This document shows positions 1 through 13,020 of a DNA stretch of 64,000 bases, piece by piece. Positions within the stretch are counted from its first letter, which is position 1, and the number at the start of each line of letters is the position of its first letter. The notes below the pieces were generated by a model. The model did not search any database, was not told the origin of the DNA, and was given only the letters and a program-made list of their open reading frames with translations. Made by a program: the position numbers and the translations under genes. Source of the DNA: Adineta ricciae. Taxonomy: Eukaryota > Rotifera > Eurotatoria > Adinetida > Adinetidae. The stretch is taken from positions 248,001 through 312,000 of the forward strand of contig CAJNOJ010000005.1 of the NCBI GenBank assembly GCA_905250025.1. The letters run 5' to 3'.

Positions 1-547
1 GTAATAACACTAGTATTGAGGGCAACTATGTGTGTGTGTATGTATATGTATATATATGCCAAGGGAGACTGATCGCAGAAACAAAGAAGAAAAGTCATAG
101 ATCATCTTTGATTAAGAGACCTATTCTTCAAAAGCAGGAAGAAGAATATCATCCGGAACCTTTTCTGTATTTTCAGTCAATGATAAACTCTCTTTTTTTC
201 CTGTTTCGACAAAATCATATATCTCGTTTCTTGTTACAACCAAGAAGAAAATGTTAACATATGGCAAACAGGAAAACCTAGTATTAAGATCGGTATATTC
301 ATCAAGAATACGAAAGGTTGGCCATCGGCATCAAGAAAGAGGAAAAATGAGTAATGTTAATAATTATCATGAAACGTTTCGATTAAAAAGAAAGTTTGTA
401 ACTAAGAGAATGTTCAATGAGTTCAAAAAGTGAATTTTGCATGTTTGTTGTTCCAAATATGCGTCAATTAACACAAAGGAAATGAATTCCACATCATGAA
501 ATCTATTTAGACATATTCGACACAAATTAGCAAAGCATGATTTCAGT
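1..547. other. No supported gene at left edge
   Basis: Short open frames on both strands here are low-complexity and show no recognisable domain or splice structure. A TG/TA-rich stretch lies near position 30-56. It may hold the downstream region of the deacetylase gene that ends at 548, or the edge of a gene outside the window. Confidence 0.5.
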
Positions 548-1408
548 CTAATATTGGTGAATTTCATTTAGTTGTTTAAATAGATTTTCGATTCGCGGAA
601 GTCGCGCAGGTTCTTCGTTAAGAGAAAAGTAAAAATATTTTTCTTGACTTCGGGAGTACAATGTCAATGTTTCAGTTATCAGACCACATTGCGATTTGTG
701 TTCACTACATGTCCACATAACAATCGTCTGATAGTCAGACATGTTACTCGTTGGACTTAGTTTCCAAGTACGATCGAAACGAAATTCATTCGGTGTTTGA
801 GACGATATAGTCGCTAATCGATTCGATGGATACGTCGGAGTTTCGTTAACGACGAATTCTGATGCGCCGAGTACTGTTGGAATTTTGATATGAGGATCTT
901 GCTTTTGACGAAGACGGTCAATAGTTTCTAACGCGATAAGACCCGATGCTGTATGATGTCCATGCGATTGAGTGCTTGGTAACATAATGAGCATCATATG
1001 ATAACCTTCGTTTCCATTTCCAGTTCGAATTGTTTGCTCGAGTCTTTGAATGATCTCTTCTTTATTCCACTGATCAGCAAAAACAACGTCAACATCTCGG
1101 TCATACTTTAAGTCAAGTTGATCATAGAAAAAGATCTTCCGAATGCCTAGGATTCTTCCACTACCAAGTAGTTCTTGTTTCCGTATACGTGGCAAATGTT
1201 GTCTTCCAATAATTTCTCTTGATAATTGTAAATGACCGTATAGATACTCCGCTGGAGCAGAATGTCGATACCCACCCTCACCATTCGTCACACACACGAG
1301 ATCAACATTAGCTCGAATTTTATGCGCTAATGCATGAAGAAAACCAGCAAACATCGTTTCATCGTCCGGATGTGCGATGACGACGAGTACAGCAAGTGTC
1401 GAACTCAT
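548..1408 (-). CDS. PIG-L/LmbE-family N-acetylglucosaminyl deacetylase-like protein
   Basis: Single uninterrupted frame of 286 residues. Residues about 11-18 read IAHPDDET, the metal-binding AHPDDE signature of the PIG-L/LmbE superfamily. A second metal-ligand motif, SHGHH, lies near residue 148-152. These zinc-dependent enzymes remove acetyl groups from GlcNAc-type sugars or related substrates; the substrate here cannot be read from sequence. There is no signal peptide or membrane segment, unlike eukaryotic PIGL, which has an N-terminal ER anchor. The length and internal motifs (NGEGGYRHS, IRKQELLGSGRILGIR) resemble the soluble bacterial branch as I know it. It has no intron, while nearly every neighbour has several, so horizontal acquisition is plausible but unproven. 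The start is the first ATG, six codons before the hydrophobic VLVVIAHPDD strand. It lies 149 bp downstream of the PTPN13-like gene in the same orientation. Confidence 0.88.
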   Translation of the reverse strand: MSSTLAVLVVIAHPDDETMFAGFLHALAHKIRANVDLVCVTNGEGGYRHSAPAEYLYGHLQLSREIIGRQHLPRIRKQELLGSGRILGIRKIFFYDQLDLKYDRDVDVVFADQWNKEEIIQRLEQTIRTGNGNEGYHMMLIMLPSTQSHGHHTASGLIALETIDRLRQKQDPHIKIPTVLGASEFVVNETPTYPSNRLATISSQTPNEFRFDRTWKLSPTSNMSDYQTIVMWTCSEHKSQCGLITETLTLYSRSQEKYFYFSLNEEPARLPRIENLFKQLNEIHQY

Positions 1409-1557
1409 TTTACCCTCAACTCTATGACGATTTTTTTGTATTTAACTTATATTTATTTAGAAAATAAACACAAAGATTAGATTAAAAAAACTATATCGTA
1501 TATTCTTTCAATCTTTCTGGTTGTATGAGAACGTCAGACAAAGGAGAAAAATAACAT

Positions 1558-4500
1558 TTATTGTGCACTTTGCATAATTGAATGTTCGATGGCCTTGTTT
1601 AGTGCGTCACGCGCACATTCATAAACAAATCGATACTGTTGCTGTGTTTGTATAACGTTTGAGCGTTGCCGGCGGCATTCCTTCGCCATGGCATAAATAT
1701 CTAAAGTCCTGCCGCGTATCATTTTTATCAAAAGTAAACTCACTAATAAAGCGCAACCAGTTCGTCCTACACCTGTATTGCAATGAATTAATAATGGCGT
1801 TTCATTGGTTTGATAAGAATGTGCTAAATGAATCAAATTGAGAAATGGTTCTGTATCGTTAGGAGCATTTTCATCCGACGCCCATCCATTGTATGTTAGG
1901 AACATGATGCAATGACCTTGCTTGTGATTCGATTGATCGGTAGCATGAACGAGAAATTCTTTCACGTCTAAACCACCGTCCAACTGTCGTTGTTTCGTTA
2001 ATGTCACAGATAAACTAAAACAATAGTTTTGGAATACTTAACCCTCAGGATTTTCTTTGCCTTTGTTACTTACAATTGTGAAAGTGTCATTGTTGCTTTG
2101 ACTGTCGTTGGCCAATAGACTGGACATTTCATTTTCTTTAAATCTTGCTCGTTGAATATGCCTATCATACATTTAATACGTTGATCAGCAATCATTTGCC
2201 AGAAATCGTCTACAAGCGCAAAGACGTCATGAAATTTCGAGCAAGAAAATACTTACTGACGCTATCTGGTACTGGAGGAGGACAAATGATATATTTCATT
2301 GATTTCTCTCCGATGGGAATCACTATATGGCTTGCATTGATGTAGTCAGGTTGTGTAGAGAGGGTAACACGATTAAAATCGTAGGGAACGATATTCTGGA
2401 AACGATTTAACGATTGATTTTTCGGTTGAGTAGCTATAGAACTGAATTCTGCTGGTTCGTGTTCATTGAGAGTTTTTAATGCCTTAACATTTACGAAAGT
2501 ACATCAATAGATTCTATTTATTCGCCGAAGAAATGGATAGTTTACTCGGAATTCTTCTAGGTACTCTTGAGAGTCAATTTTCATATCAATCTCCCGGCAT
2601 TCGTCCATTAATGTCGCTGTTTCCATTGTTATCGCCGGTGTGCTTATCTTGTTGACTAATTGTGCAGTTAAATTTTCGACTTTTTCAGCTACACCAGCAT
2701 TGAGGACTAAAGTTTCTTTTTCCGTCCCTCGCTAAACAAAAAATAATTGTCGTCAAAATACTTCAAAAGTCAGTTTAGTCGAAGTATTTACTTGATAATA
2801 TTCGATGCGCTTCGATAGATCGTTAGATTGCGATGCTAAAGACAACGAGATGAGCGCATAGATGGTGAAAATTCTTTCGGATTACTCGAGATTGGTTTTA
2901 GAGGTGCTCGTGGTGCATTCAACTCAAGAACTGGCGGTGAAGGTGCGGCTGGTGAACGAGGAGACATCGGTGGTGTTTTGATGTCACTTGTATCTTCGTC
3001 AAGATCGGTATTGGAAGCCGGAGAGGGTTTCTTTTTGTCTGAACTGATCGTATTTTGATTCGTAGAAATATCAAGATTCGATGGTGGTGTTGGCCTGCTC
3101 TTTTTTTTCTCAAAACGAGCTTTTATTGGCGCATTAATAGGCGCTGGCGACGATGGAGACGTGGATTCTATAGTATCGGGTAATATAACAGATTTCGATG
3201 TTTGCGTCTTCTCAGTATTCGACAAGGATAAAAGTTTGGGTTTTTCTCGTGGAATTAGCATGTCTATGATTGATGAAGTTGGTGGTACTGGTTTGGTAGT
3301 TGCAGAAGCGGGTGGAACAGTATCTTTCTGTTTCTAGAGTATTTTAACTATGGTCAGTGTATACTCAGGTATCAAATTAACTTACAGTAGAAATATCTTT
3401 TTCCGTAACAAGATTTGTTTTGTTCGTGGCAGAAGGATCGGTTACCGGTCTAAAACAGTATACTATCAAGTCCTTATATGAACAAATTCACAATCTACCT
3501 TGCGATGAGTAGAGTAACACCTTTCTTTGTAGTTGCTTTCAATCCTTCTACAACTTCTCGATAAGTCATCTGATCGGTATTTCGATCGTTGATACACAAT
3601 AAACGATCATCAATCTGTAAGCGTCCATCCTTTGCTGCGATACCATTTGGTTGAAGTGCACATATGAATATTCCACCACGTGTTTGCTGAGGATCAATTT
3701 GACTAAGACCAATACCGTACGTTCCTTGAGAAGCTTTTGGTAATACAATTTGTATTTTTTCATATTGCTAAAAGTGTTCCGATGATTCCCATTCGTGAAG
3801 AATACGCGTGTCCAATCTTACCACTGGTTCATTGAATATTTCCGGTTTTATAGTCTTAACTGGTAGAACAGGTGATGGCGGAGCCGAGTTGCTCATATTC
3901 GATTGGTCCTACAAATAGATACAATGATTATCTGTATTTCGATGATCATGAGAAAATTCATAAATAAACACAACACATAACCTTAATATTATGATAGAGT
4001 TAGTATATGTTTAAAGAGATCTACAAGGATGTATTAGTTGTAGAAGAAGCAGAAAGCGGTTTTCATATATAATTCAGTTGTTGTGTTTTTAATCTTATGG
4101 CATGCAGTTGTTCAGGAGAAGGATATAGAGAGTGAAAAGCGCCACTCTCTAACTCACGCCAACACTAGTTGATGTATACGATGTATTGTGTATCATTCGA
4201 CTTCTTTCTTTTGCATGAACAATTTCATCAATACGTGGCCGATAAAGAATGAAATCTACTGGACCAGTAGGCGAATAGCGAAGACGTGCCACAAGATCGC
4301 GATGACTGATTGTTTGACAATCATAATTATCTATGGACAAAATGCGATCCCAATGCTTTAAGCCAGCAGAAAGAGCAGGTTCACGTAGAACAGATCGAAT
4401 GTGTGGATATCCAATGGATGTTGAACCTGCCGACAAGGTAAAACCGAATCCACTATCGGTTTCTTTGTCCATCCTTACTGTGAACACCTAATAGATGCGT

Positions 4501-7500
4501 TGGGAAAAAAGCATTTTCATTATTGCAAAAATAGTTACAATTATTATGAAACAGAAACAGAGTAAATCATCGGAATCTATCAGTTTCTTTCTAATAAACA
4601 ATCAAATACTGAAATCCTTTTTCTCTTCGAAATAAGGAGTTTTTCAGTACTGAATGTTATGTGTCCATTTTATCACACGTGTTTAATACTAATCGAAATC
4701 AATCATTACCTCTCCACGTTTGACTTTTGACGAGCCATGACGTCTGGTGGCAGGTGATTTAGGTGGTAAGTCGCGAACAACATCACTAGAAACTCGGCGT
4801 TGTTCGCTTTTAATTGTTTCGGCTGTTCCTGTTCGACTTGGTTTACTCGATCCATTTATTCGATTATCCTAGAGTAATAAAACAATGTTGAACATCAGTT
4901 TTCTTAGTGATCAGATCCTACCAAATAGACTTGATATTCTTGTGGATCTGGTCGACAAACAACGAGCTTAACATTACGTGTAGAGTCAGCCAAAACTGAT
5001 GGTACATCCTATGAAAAAGCCGTAAATTCGTCTATTTTTGTCTCGAATGAAAAGAGTGACATACTCGAACGTTGCGATTATGCATAATAACATCATTAAT
5101 TGATAGAATGATGTCACCAATTTTCAATCGACCAGACAAAGCTGCTGGCTGATCTGGATAGATGTCGATGATTTCAATTGGTTTATTCTCTGCTGATCCA
5201 CCTGATAAACTGAGGCCTAAACCGTTCTGACCACGATTCAAAAGCACTTCAAATGTATTTTCTAGAAAGAAAAGTTGAACTGACGTGAGGCATTCATTTT
5301 TCTTCACAAATTTCATACCAGGCCGAGCAAAAGAATAGATACTCGTGATTGATGATGAACGTGTTCGACTTGGCAAGATAAGACGTTGAACAAGCAAATG
5401 ACATTTGGGTTTTGTTGCCCGACGAAAGATTTCTACAGCTTCGGCATGTGTTACTCGCGACAATGGAACACCATTGACTTCTAGAATCTTATCGCCTAAA
5501 TACAATAGTTCATCTTCGATAAGTTATTTGAATGTACATTCGTACTATACCTTCCATTAAGAGTTTGGATTTTGCAGCAGCACCGCCTGGTGTAATACTC
5601 TTGACATAGATTCCATGATCTTCAACTTCTGAGTCTAAACCACCCTACAAGACCAACGAACAAAGATCATCATCTAAGTTTCATGAAATTTCCAGCGAAT
5701 ACTCATACCACGACTAGAAAACCCAAACTAGTCTGACCAGTCTTATCAATAGTGACAGGAAATACAGCACTTTTGATGTCATGTGCACTTTGAAGATCGG
5801 ATGCTTGTGATATGATACTCTCATTGGATAGAACGCGCTTTCCTGGTAGCGTATTCGACAAGTTTCCATTGGACCACGTCGCCTATGCGTATCAACTCGA
5901 AAAATAAGAGATTATCTGTTGAAGCAAGGGATAATCTCACTGATAAAGCACTTGGTGAATTATTATTCTGCTTCTCATGTTGAAATAATGATTCGGCGTC
6001 CACGCTCATTGGTCGTCGTGGTCTCTCTTGTTTAGTCTGTGATGGAATGGAATAACGACATAATTTTAATCGACATGGATTTGGTAATAAACTGAGAACA
6101 TCAGCAACTTCTTGTACAGTCATATTATGAATTTGTTTCTCATTGTAAGATAGAAGTCGATCACCTAAAAATGGAAGTATCTTTCATGTTTTCCAAGACT
6201 CAATCGTTACTCGTACCTGTTTGAATCTTTCCTGATCGAGCAGCGCTTCCATCCAATGGATAGATGGATTTAATAAATATTCCTATCATTGCATCACCCA
6301 TTAGTGACATTCCCAAACTATTATTATTGTCTTTATACAGTTCGACTTCATAGATCATTGTTGACGATGCGACACTATCGGAATTCCTAGAAAACGGTGT
6401 TTTTAAGATGAATCCCTTGATTTTAAAAGCAAAATCATACTTTCCAATCGTGCCTAGATTTTCTTGTGATTGTGTTCGACTTTGCTCCGTCTAAATTCCA
6501 TGTATAAAATACAAACAATTCTCAAAATAGAAATACCAATGATGATCACATACGTTATAATCAATACTATCCACATCGGAACTATTGCGAACAAATTCGA
6601 CTAGAACAATCCTATCGTTGAATAACTTGATCTGATCGTTTCTACACTCACCATCATTGATCGGTTCGTTCAGCAAACTATATCGACTATTGTGACGAAG
6701 GAGAAGAGATTTCGTAAATGTGTATGTATCGTAACATAGTTCAAACAGATATTTTCCTCTGAAACAAAGCCTAGTTTGTAGAAAAAAAGGAGCAAAAAAA
6801 GCAAAACTTATACTTTTTACTATTATTTGTAAGATATTTAATTTTTCCTTCATTGATATGTCGTTTCAATATAATTGCAAATGTCTTCTTATCATAACCG
6901 ATGCGTTCGATCTGATCCCAGTTATACGTGATTTTCGCTTGACGTTGTCGCATTCTCAGTTGCCACACTGATACATCACGTAAACGTATACCGACAAGAT
7001 ATACATCTTCATGTTTCGTATCTTTATACAATTTGTACATATGATAACCATAATCATCTACGTAAAAGTCAGATATTTTGTTTTCGTTGTAAGAACCTCA
7101 TCTCTTTTACCTAATTTCATCACATTTTCTACGAACATTCGCTCTGCTTGTACATCATTTAATTCAGCATAGAATCGTTGCCGTTCCAGGATTTCTTGAC
7201 GTAAATTATGAGTACCGTACTAGGAAAAATATGTTTTCTCAAAACGACTTCTGATCAACAAGCAGACTTCTTACTTCGTTAATCAAATCATTCGATGCAT
7301 AATGCTCAATAATAAATTCATCTTTATACTGTCCATCATCCCCACCATCTCCATACTCAGCTTGAAACGCCAATGAAGTGAATGAAAGTTTCTGTTCTTT
7401 ACTTATTTGAAATGTATCAGCGAGAACCATTTGTCGAAATTGTAAGTAGAACAAGTGTTGAGTTAGAAAATGTCTACAAAGAACAATTTTCCAATGAAAA

Positions 7501-9801
7501 ATCTTTTCTCTTTTGCGAAAGAAGTCAAACCTAAGTACGGAAATATCGTCGACAAAGTATTTGATTTTTAACTGCATAACAAATTTCGCATGGCCACTTT
7601 TCCATTTCGGATCGTTGACTAACTTGGAGATTTTCAAATCCATTGCAGGAAAACAATATTCACCGTCTGAATATTCAACATTATAAATAAGAAAACAAAC
7701 ATAAAAATCATTATACCTAGAAGGATTGTCAGAGCAAATAGATCATGTTCAATTAGATCGATGTACGACACAATGGTTTCATGAATAATTCGTACAGTGG
7801 CATCAGATTTGCAGTAAACTTGAACACGATTATTGTTAGGAAGGAGGACTATAACTTGACAGATGCATTCCGTTGGATTCTGCATGAAAAATAGGGAGAG
7901 ATTATTGTGAAAAAATGTATTTTACTTACTCGATTAGGAACAGTTATTTTTTCGATTTTACTATCAGGATTTAGCACAAATTCAGGACCAAGTTGTTTCT
8001 GTAACAATAAAACAAAAGCTAGTTCATTCTTTAGAAATCATCAATAAACATATTCAAAAGCGAATTCTCCACAAACAAAAAAGTAATGAAAAGAACTTCT
8101 TTCCTCAACTTGTTCCATCCATTGAGTCGACACACTCAAGCGTATCTTATGATTCATGTCTATTATATAAGCAGCTGTTTTATGAATCAAGATTTTGACA
8201 ACTACTTGACCTCTATTCTATGTCAACAGTATTTCTAGAAATGATTGTCATATGGAAGCATAAAGTAACCATGAGCTATTAACAAAATGATAAGTTCTTT
8301 CACCTCGGTGAATCTATTTTCTTAGTTTACCATCATAGATAAAGGTGACTGCAAAGAAATTCAATGAAACTAATAAAAAATACTGTTTTAGAAGTTTCAC
8401 TCACCCGAAAGAGCGATCGTCGTCGTCGTTTCCGGTAGATTGTACTATTCAATGATGTATTCAGATCGAATAACGATGCTCGGCTTGTTGCATTCGTTCT
8501 AGAAGTAAAACAAAAGACGAAACTCTTTTACTTTTTATACAATTACTCATTTACAATGCTCTTTGACTTAAGTCAGGCATGCTTGTGGATGATTTTCGTT
8601 GGATAAGGGGTGATTTTTCTGGTTCGACAAAAACCGTAGCTAAAAATGAAAACATAAGCTTTTAATCTCCTGTAAGAATTCAATGCACATACGAAGTTTT
8701 CGTTTCGCTCTGAGACGTTCTCTGATTTGCAATAACTTCACTGTATCTTCTGTTGATAAATCGGTGGGTAGGTTAAGTTGAGCTCTCAATTGTTCTAATT
8801 TTCTTTTTTTATTCAAAAGCCGTTTGCCCATTGTGATAAATTCTGGATCATTTTCAAAAACATGGAACAAATCTTCAATTGCCGAGCGAGATGACAATAG
8901 GACATGGTTATTATTCGTCATAGTTGCTGATTGAGAAGGCACTTGTGGTAAATATCGTCGTGAATTCATTGAACTGTTATCGTCGTGTTGATCAATAGCA
9001 CGGTCGAGTAAACGCAAAACGTGCTCGTCGGTGAGTTCCTAGTCGAAAGAAAAGCAGAAGACAATATTCAGTAACAGATGTGCAATCGAAGGTCATCTGT
9101 TGATGATTGAAAAACTGAAAGAGTAGAAGAACTCAATGGTGTACACATACAAGATTAGGCAAATAAATCGCCTTTTTTTTTCATATATATATAATTATAA
9201 ACTTCATTCTGTATGTGTGCATGACATTTCAATCAAGGCAGAGACGACGAATATTTTCAAGAAATAATGAGACTGTAGGCAAGAAGAGATGCAACAGCTG
9301 GATATGACTAATATTGATTTTCATAGATACCAATAAGCAAAGAAAGTATGATAAGGAGCAAGAGTAGCGGAAGAAATGTACGTAGAGATGCACATATGTA
9401 CTTTGGAGTTCACATTTGATGAAAGAAAAAGAAGAACAAATACTACACGAGCTTTTTTTCTTTACATTTCAACGCAACATGTATATATACATTTATGCTG
9501 AAGCCTTGATTTACGTTCAACAAAGGATTTGTTTATTTTTTATGATGTCATTCGTCGAGTAGATATATTGTAGATCATCTTCGAATGTTTTGTGATTAAT
9601 CAAACAAGAAGAATAAGAAAGATGAGAATCAAAAATGTTAATCCCGATTGAATTTGAACAAGATATAAAAGACAAGAAGTTCACAGAAATTCATACCATG
9701 AATGACTCGTTATCAGCACTACCATAACTGGAACACATACTGCGACCATAGCTGCTCACACTGGTATTCCGAGAATGCTTTCGCATGCTTCTCTGAGACA
9801 T
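1558..9801 (-). CDS. PTPN13-like FERM, multi-PDZ, tyrosine phosphatase protein
   Basis: Multi-exon gene. Exon 1 (9801-9697) starts MSQRSMRKHS; next exons are 9038-8693, 8639-8555 and 8498-8405, all joining in phase. A FERM domain follows (about 7999-6490: KYFVDDISVLR, HLFYLQFRQ, then a FERM-C segment with WDQIERIGYD). About five PDZ domains lie between about 6360 and 3490; clear ones carry GLGLSLSGG (about 5270-5030) and GFGFTLSAG (4487-4149). A Pro/Ser-rich linker (about 3260-2840) leads to a C-terminal phosphatase domain: NRFQNIVPYD and DYINAS (about 2410-2320), DDFWQMI (about 2210), and the catalytic HCNTGVGRTG loop and QTQQQY in the last exon (2007-1558). FERM, PDZ array and C-terminal PTP in one chain is the PTPN13 (PTP-BL/FAP-1) arrangement, a submembrane scaffold phosphatase. 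A complete N-terminal KIND domain is not visible. The WPD loop is unusual (GWASDENAP). Some linker exon boundaries are not resolved. Confidence 0.85.
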
Positions 9802-12459
9802 TTACAGAGAAAATCGAAGTCTGAAATAGGTAGGAGATTTAAAATCAATCTTGAAACCTGTTAGTTCAAATTTAATACGAAGATAGATGTTTATTTAAAT
9901 TTCTTTCTCTTAACTTTCATCTTTTCAAAGGTATCTTCATATTCCGGTAAGAATCGTAACTCGTCGCTTTCTTCTTTTCTCGAATACGATTGGTTGAACG
10001 CTCCATGAGGTTCAACGTTACCATGTAACGAACCCTTTTCGAGTACAGATCAACATTGCGTTTGTTTTGAGAGTAAACAAAACGAAACATCGATGTCACA
10101 TGGTGATACATTTGGATGAGAAAAATAATATAGCATTTTAAATAATCATGGGCGCCACCTTTCGAGTATGAAATGGTTTAGCATAATTTATTCAGCTTTT
10201 CTTGAAATATAACTTTGAATAAGCAAGCCTCGTCTTCCAAAATAGAACGCTGCTCGTTTATATGTTAGGAAATATAAAAAAAACTTGATGTATAGCCGAG
10301 AAAAAATTCTTATCAAAATGTCAATAACTTGCACGAATATATTACAACCCCTTATGTTACTTTTATACTTTGACATCAAAGATAATCCGTACTTTTGTAC
10401 TTGAAACATATGATTATACTTTTTTCTCTCTCGATGCTATGCTATTCAAACAACTATCAATACAGAAATATGGTTTTCACTGCAGGAAAAGTTACTTTTT
10501 TTTCTTGTTTAGCTATAAGCATGATATTTTCAATAAATAATTGTTCCGCTGAATTATTCAGTAATTGTCCCCATTTCAAGACTAAAACATTAGGAACGGA
10601 AAAGAATTGCCTTTTCTCGATACTCCGGTAAAAACATCGTACAGAATGAAAAAAAGAAATAGTCAGAAAAAAACAACATCCAATCGATAAATAACAACAA
10701 ATGTTGGCAACTATACTCCATAAAACATACTTCAGCAAGAGATAGAAAGAAAAAGTTCGTTCTCAAATTTCTTCCTATTTTGGTATGATAAAGATTACAA
10801 TTGTTCGATGTTTATCTCATTTATTCTGGATTTTTCTAGTTTCAGTAGATAGAAATTTTTCCTATTTTTAACGTGCCATGACCCATGATTACTAACAGAG
10901 AAAAGGAATATTGACGTAGATGCTAGAACGGCGAAACAGCAAAATGTTTTTTTCTTTCTATCCCACTTTGGAAGAAAAACGTGCTTTTTTCTCATCATAT
11001 TTACTCATCTGGTGCTCTTTTACCCAGTGCAAATATATATTTCTCCTTTCTATAGCAATACTGTTTGGTTTTTACCCAGCCTGAAGGTTGATGTAATCAT
11101 AGATATATATATATGATCGCTGCTTTCGTGATGATGTTTTCCAGTTTGATCAGTGCAGTAATGCTTGATGGTGAACACAAATATTCAAGGATGAGAAAAC
11201 TAGATTGACGATAAGAAATTATAAAATGGTTGATAGACGTGTTTCAACAAAATGCACGAGAAAAAGAGTAAGTAAAATGTTTTAGGATTCGTGGTGGTGA
11301 TTTAGGTTTTTTTTTCGTATGCATCATTCAGTGAGTGTAGATGATATGTAATTGTACAACAATTCGAGATAGATTTCTTGAAGATGAATAAGACTTCATT
11401 TTTAATTGATTCGGAGAAAAGAACTTACATGATGATTCTCAGCGAGGAGAATTCCATAGGCTGCAAATTATACTTGCGCAGTTGTCAGAATTTCGAAACA
11501 GTCGTACGTTACGTCATGATGATTGGTTTTTTTTTATAGGAACTACAATGCTGACAGTTGGTCAACAGAAATTTACTTTAAAGAAGCACAGTAAATTATA
11601 TTGATGACGCATAAACAAAATGAGCTTCGCTGTGTTTATATGGTGTACAATAGTGCAGTGCAAATAATGCTAGTCACAAATATTCTAGTCGTGATCAGGA
11701 ACTAATTGAAAGATATGTTCAGATGGAATATTTTTCAAATATTTGTGGGCGTTATGAATGCTTATTTGATCAGTCTCATCGCATTCAAAGGAATTCTTAT
11801 TGAAAAAGAATCCCAAGAAACAGTGGGAGACTACAAGAAATATTATTTGGCCAATCAGTTGGAGAAAAAATGTACCAGAAGATTCAAGCCGGACATTTCA
11901 TGTGCTTGCTCTGTGGAAGGATCAAAATGAGAACAAGTCTTGCAAAATAGTTGGGATTTGAAATCAGGAATTGAAGGAATTCATGGAATACTAGTCTTTA
12001 TAGATTTATCTATGAGCCAGTATCTTTGAATGAATTTCTTCAGTCTTCGGTTTAGTCTAACTAGTACAAGGCTAGTTGTCATTAACGAGCTTCCATGGTT
12101 GAATTGGGATGAATGTCTATCTTGAGCATAACGTTGTAATCTCAAGACTAAGATGAAAGGTAGATTTTGGCAGAAATATACTTCGGTTCCAGTATGTGTT
12201 AGCAAACTTCGTTTCAACAAAAACAATCCGAGGTCGATCCACATCGTATTCTTATTGCATCTAAAATGACACTTCACACCTGAACAACTTCAACACACAA
12301 CACTGAATGTCCTTTGTGGCACAACAGCCAATTTGTTCAACACAATATCATTTGGTACAAGAATGACAAGCGTAAGTTCTGCGGTTCAAAAAAGATAAAT
12401 GAAAGGATAAAACAACGTTAAAAACACGTTAAACGGTAGTCATTGAACTCGATAAAAAG
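9802..12459. other. Gene-poor interval
   Basis: About 2.7 kb with several short frames (for example 9917-10111 minus, 11706-11930 plus, 11981-12277 minus). None shows a domain, a paralogue in the window, or consistent splice sites. AT-rich with TATATA runs near 9182-9190, 9481-9487 and 11101-11113. It may contain regulatory DNA for the PTPN13-like gene or decayed sequence; I see no transposon ends. Confidence 0.45.
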
Positions 12460-12505
12460 AAGATCGCGGTGGCGACTTTTGCAACGATCAACCAGAAAGG
12501 AAGTG

Positions 12506-12625
12506 CGGGTCGTTATACCATTACGACCCGGATCGAATAGCTCATGTGATCAAGGTTGCTGTTGCTGAAGGGCCTCATCCGCTACGGAACCGGATGGAGG
12601 CCTCATCTCAGTGGATGAGGCCCTT
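12506..12625 (+). other. GC-rich double-hairpin element, possible structured RNA
   Basis: Two strong stem-loops stand out in AT-rich intergenic DNA. The first pairs CGGGTCGT (12506-12513) perfectly with 12523-12530 around a 9-nt loop. The second pairs 13 bases perfectly, AAGGGCCTCATCC (12568-12580) with 12613-12625; its apical part contains another GGCCTCATC. A run of four T follows at 12624-12627, with more T-rich sequence after it, which would suit RNA polymerase III termination. No tRNA, SRP, RNase P, hammerhead or snRNA signature was recognised. It could be a small structured RNA, the end of a hairpin-type repeat, or a regulatory stem-loop. The strand is assigned only from the T run. Confidence 0.4.
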
Positions 12626-13020
12626 TTCATTTTTATCAGAAGATGATTAAACTTTACAGCAAACCACACAGCAAGCCATACAAAAAAACACATATTATCA
12701 GAAGTTTGTCGGTAAATCCGAAGCTACATCATCACAGTCTTTGCTAACTGCACAACTGATACACAGTCATTGACTGATATACAGATAAATGGTCACTGAG
12801 GTTAGAGTGATGTAATCATAACAGAGAATTCATTTAGGTAATATTTTATGTCAGGGATAGGATATTGTTATTGTTTTTTATATATTGTTTTTTTGTACAT
12901 AATATAGTAGAAGAAATATGAAATAATGGAAACAGTCACGTCTTTGGAAAGAAAGCCAACAAAAAATTATATGTAAAAACCGAGAAAAAGTTGTTAACTT
13001 AGCGGATTATGCACTCATAA

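Noticed and set aside
11706-11930. Plus-strand 74-codon frame with Cys-rich end
   Set aside because: No signal peptide fit, no splice partner, no paralogue; treated as chance.
11981-12277. Minus-strand 98-codon frame
   Set aside because: No recognisable domain or splice context in a gene-poor interval.
12506-12625. Hammerhead ribozyme
   Set aside because: The CUGANGA and GAAA core boxes are absent.
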